A DNA stretch of 64,000 nucleotides. Origin: Gp6-AA40 sp963818645 (lineage in GTDB: Bacteria; Acidobacteriota; Vicinamibacteria; Vicinamibacterales; UBA2999). Location: contig CAWFTF010000018.1 in the NCBI GenBank assembly GCA_963818645.1, positions 1 to 64,000 of the forward strand. The letters are read 5' to 3'. Each line of letters begins with the position of its first letter. Position 1 is the stretch's first letter. This document shows, in pieces, positions 62,516 through 64,000 of the stretch. Position numbers and translations under genes: made by a program. Under the pieces are notes generated by a model, which made no database searches, was not told where the DNA came from, and worked only from the letters and a program-made list of their open reading frames with translations.

Positions 62516-62552
62516 GTTCGTGTTCAGGTCCGGTTCGAAGGTGAACACGAAC
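62516..62552. terminator. 11-bp perfect hairpin GTTCGTGTTCA / TGAACACGAAC
   Basis: Arms at 62516-62526 and 62542-62552 with a 15-nt loop. It lies between ntrY (stop 62591) and ntrX (start 62475). Related to the GTTC heptads at 60863. May reduce or set ntrX levels relative to ntrY. Confidence 0.5.
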
Positions 62553-62590
62553 CGGGAAGTGAGAAGCCCAGAAGCTCGAACTGCAAGAGT

Positions 62591-64000
62591 TCAGCATGGT
62601 AACTCAATCGCGAAGCACGTGCCTCTCGGCTGGTTGTCGGTGACGTCAATGCTGCCGCCGTGTTCAGCGACGATGCGCCGGACGATGGCGAGGCCAAGAC
62701 CACTTCCCCGCTGTTTGGTGGAGTAATACGGGAGGAAGAGCTTATCGCGCTCGGCCGGTGGAATGCCGGGGCCGTTGTCGGCGACTACGACGCGAACCAG
62801 GTTGTTCGCCGCGTCGTGGCGAGTCTCGATGTCGATGACGCCGCTGCGATCCATCGCTTCGATCGCGTTGTCCACGAGATTGAGGATGACGCGGCGAATC
62901 TGTTCCGCGTCGATCGACACTTTCGGCAACGACTCCGCAAACTGCGTCCGAATTTCGATTTCAGCCAGCAGCCCACGATAGAGAGACAGCGCGTCCTCGA
63001 GCACCGGGTGCAAATCGGTGGGAACGGCTCGCGGCGCGGGCATGCGCGCAAACTGCGAGAACTCGTCAACCAATCCCTTGAGCGACTCCACCTCGCCGAC
63101 GATCGTCGCCGTGCACTCGTCGACGAGCTCGCGTGTCTGCGGCGGTGCCTGCGAGAAGTGGCGGCGCAGACGTTCGGCACTCAGTTGAATCGGCGTCAGG
63201 GGGTTCTTGATCTCGTGCGCAAGCCGTCGCGCCACTTCCCGCCAGGCCGCGACCTTCTGGGCACGCACGAGTGGCGTGACGTCATCGAACACCACCACTA
63301 CACCGTCAGTCGTATCGTCGTCTCTCGTGAGTGGAGTCGTCATCACGGCGAGGTGAACCTCGCGGCCCTCGCGCGTGATCGACACTTCCTGCGGACGCAG
63401 ATCCTCGCGGCGACGTCCGGCCTGGTCGATGGCAATCGCCAGTGGCCTGAGATCCGACGATCCCAGGACCGTGGAGACCGGCTGTCCGGACACCCGGTGC
63501 TCGATCCCCAGTAACCGGGAGGCCGCAGAGTTCCAGGTTCTGATGCTGCCCCCTGTGTCGACTGAGACAACCCCGGTCGCCAGGCGATCGAGGATTGTCT
63601 CCACGTAGCGTCGACGGCTCTCGACGTCGCCGTGTTTGCGTTCGAGGTCAATCGACGAGCGCTCGAGTCGACGACGGCTGGCTGCCAGCTCACCTGCCAT
63701 GCGATTGAACGCATCGATCAGCGAGCCAAACTCGTCGTCGGCCTCCGCTTTTACGCGATGATCCAAATGTCCTGCGCCGATTTCGTCGGCCGCCGCGGCC
63801 AGCGTCTGCACCGGACGCGTGATGCGCTTGGCGAGGTAGAGCCCCATCCAGGTCGCGCCGACGAGGATCATCAGCGTCAGCATCAGGAAGAACGACAGGT
63901 AGACGCCAGTGAGCGGCTGCTTCAAGACGCGCAACTGCTGATACGCCTCGTACGCCTCAGTCATCCCGCGCGCACGCGCCGCGAACTGATCCGTCAGGTA
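62591..64000 (-). CDS. ntrY: NtrY-like sensor histidine kinase (5' end beyond the window)
   Basis: The C-terminal 469 residues are visible; the frame stays open to base 64000. A membrane helix (FFLMLTLMILVGATWMGLYLA) is followed by HAMP (RPVQTLAAAADEIGAGHLDHRV), PAS (ILDRLATGVVSVDTGGSIRTWNSAASRLLG), the His of HEIKNPLTPIQLSAERLRR, the N box in RRVILNLVDNAIEAM, and ATP-binding VADNGPGIPP, STKQRGSGLGLAIV. The NtrY type is recognised by the KNPLTPIQLSAERLRR helix. It phosphorylates NtrX downstream. Confidence 0.94.
   Translation of the reverse strand, partial: YLTDQFAARARGMTEAYEAYQQLRVLKQPLTGVYLSFFLMLTLMILVGATWMGLYLAKRITRPVQTLAAAADEIGAGHLDHRVKAEADDEFGSLIDAFNRMAGELAASRRRLERSSIDLERKHGDVESRRRYVETILDRLATGVVSVDTGGSIRTWNSAASRLLGIEHRVSGQPVSTVLGSSDLRPLAIAIDQAGRRREDLRPQEVSITREGREVHLAVMTTPLTRDDDTTDGVVVVFDDVTPLVRAQKVAAWREVARRLAHEIKNPLTPIQLSAERLRRHFSQAPPQTRELVDECTATIVGEVESLKGLVDEFSQFARMPAPRAVPTDLHPVLEDALSLYRGLLAEIEIRTQFAESLPKVSIDAEQIRRVILNLVDNAIEAMDRSGVIDIETRHDAANNLVRVVVADNGPGIPPAERDKLFLPYYSTKQRGSGLGLAIVRRIVAEHGGSIDVTDNQPRGTCFAIELPC

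Overview
This window is a high-GC bacterial chromosome segment. It is densely packed with short, often overlapping operons. Gene content points to Acidobacteriota, probably Vicinamibacteria (subdivision 6); this is inferred from family content, not from a search. The markers are an ADOP-type FtsX/MacB permease, an Oar-like TonB receptor with an N-terminal carboxypeptidase-regulatory domain, a BlaI/M56 pair whose sensor carries HEAT repeats, and small secreted proteins of a kind common in that phylum. The left edge holds the end of a tyrosine recombinase gene lying against the 3' end of a tRNA-Ala(CGC). This is the typical junction of an integrated element that continues to the left of the window.

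Layout. 1-5.2 kb: integrase remnant, tRNA, a PHP protein with a degenerate polymerase-X domain, LolA, and a TPR-secretin lipoprotein. 5.2-13.2 kb (minus): a tightly overlapping peptidoglycan operon nagZ-ldcA-mpl-pxpBC-murB-murA-GNAT, in which MurA has Asp at the usual catalytic Cys. A symmetric divergent promoter separates it from a GHMP kinase, full-length PolX and a small protein (13.2-16.2 kb, plus). 16.2-23.5 kb (minus): the ffh-rpsP-khpA-rimM-trmD-rplS-rnhB translation and protein-export block, then TPR protein, small membrane protein, thiE and a helical repeat protein. 23.5-26.7 kb: two small plus-strand genes, then an ECF sigma factor with a putative anti-sigma factor. 26.8-36.5 kb (minus): riboflavin genes (ribBA, ribE, ribD), ftsY, phospholipid-precursor genes (gpsA, plsY, pgpA), thpR, cinA, and RDD and TPR membrane proteins. 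36.6-46.3 kb: SDR, aldo/keto reductase, SLC13-type transporter, threonine synthase, aminotransferase, a fused FAD/Fe-S dehydrogenase, and a MatC-like carboxylate transporter. 46.4-58.4 kb: secreted proteins, a zinc-ribbon protein, the TonB receptor, then BlaI, M56-HEAT, two more HEAT proteins and the ADOP permease. 58.4-64 kb (minus): MmcQ/YjbR protein, cyclase-family hydrolase, D-threonine-aldolase-like PLP enzyme, and an NtrX/NtrY pair whose kinase runs off the right edge.

Two signals run through the whole window. First, at least 15 genes, including essential ones (ffh, murB), are interrupted by one apparent extra base, or by 7 bp in lolA. These are most simply residual insertion errors in the assembly. 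Each such gene is reported here as one locus with the break position given. Second, many of the longer intergenic gaps carry degenerate tandem heptanucleotides. The unit differs between sites but, read on one strand, usually begins GG. Several form inverted arrays able to fold into long hairpins. This is the most interesting unexplained element here. A third, weaker pattern is a set of TANNNT -10 boxes 6-9 nt before start codons, which suggests leaderless transcripts.
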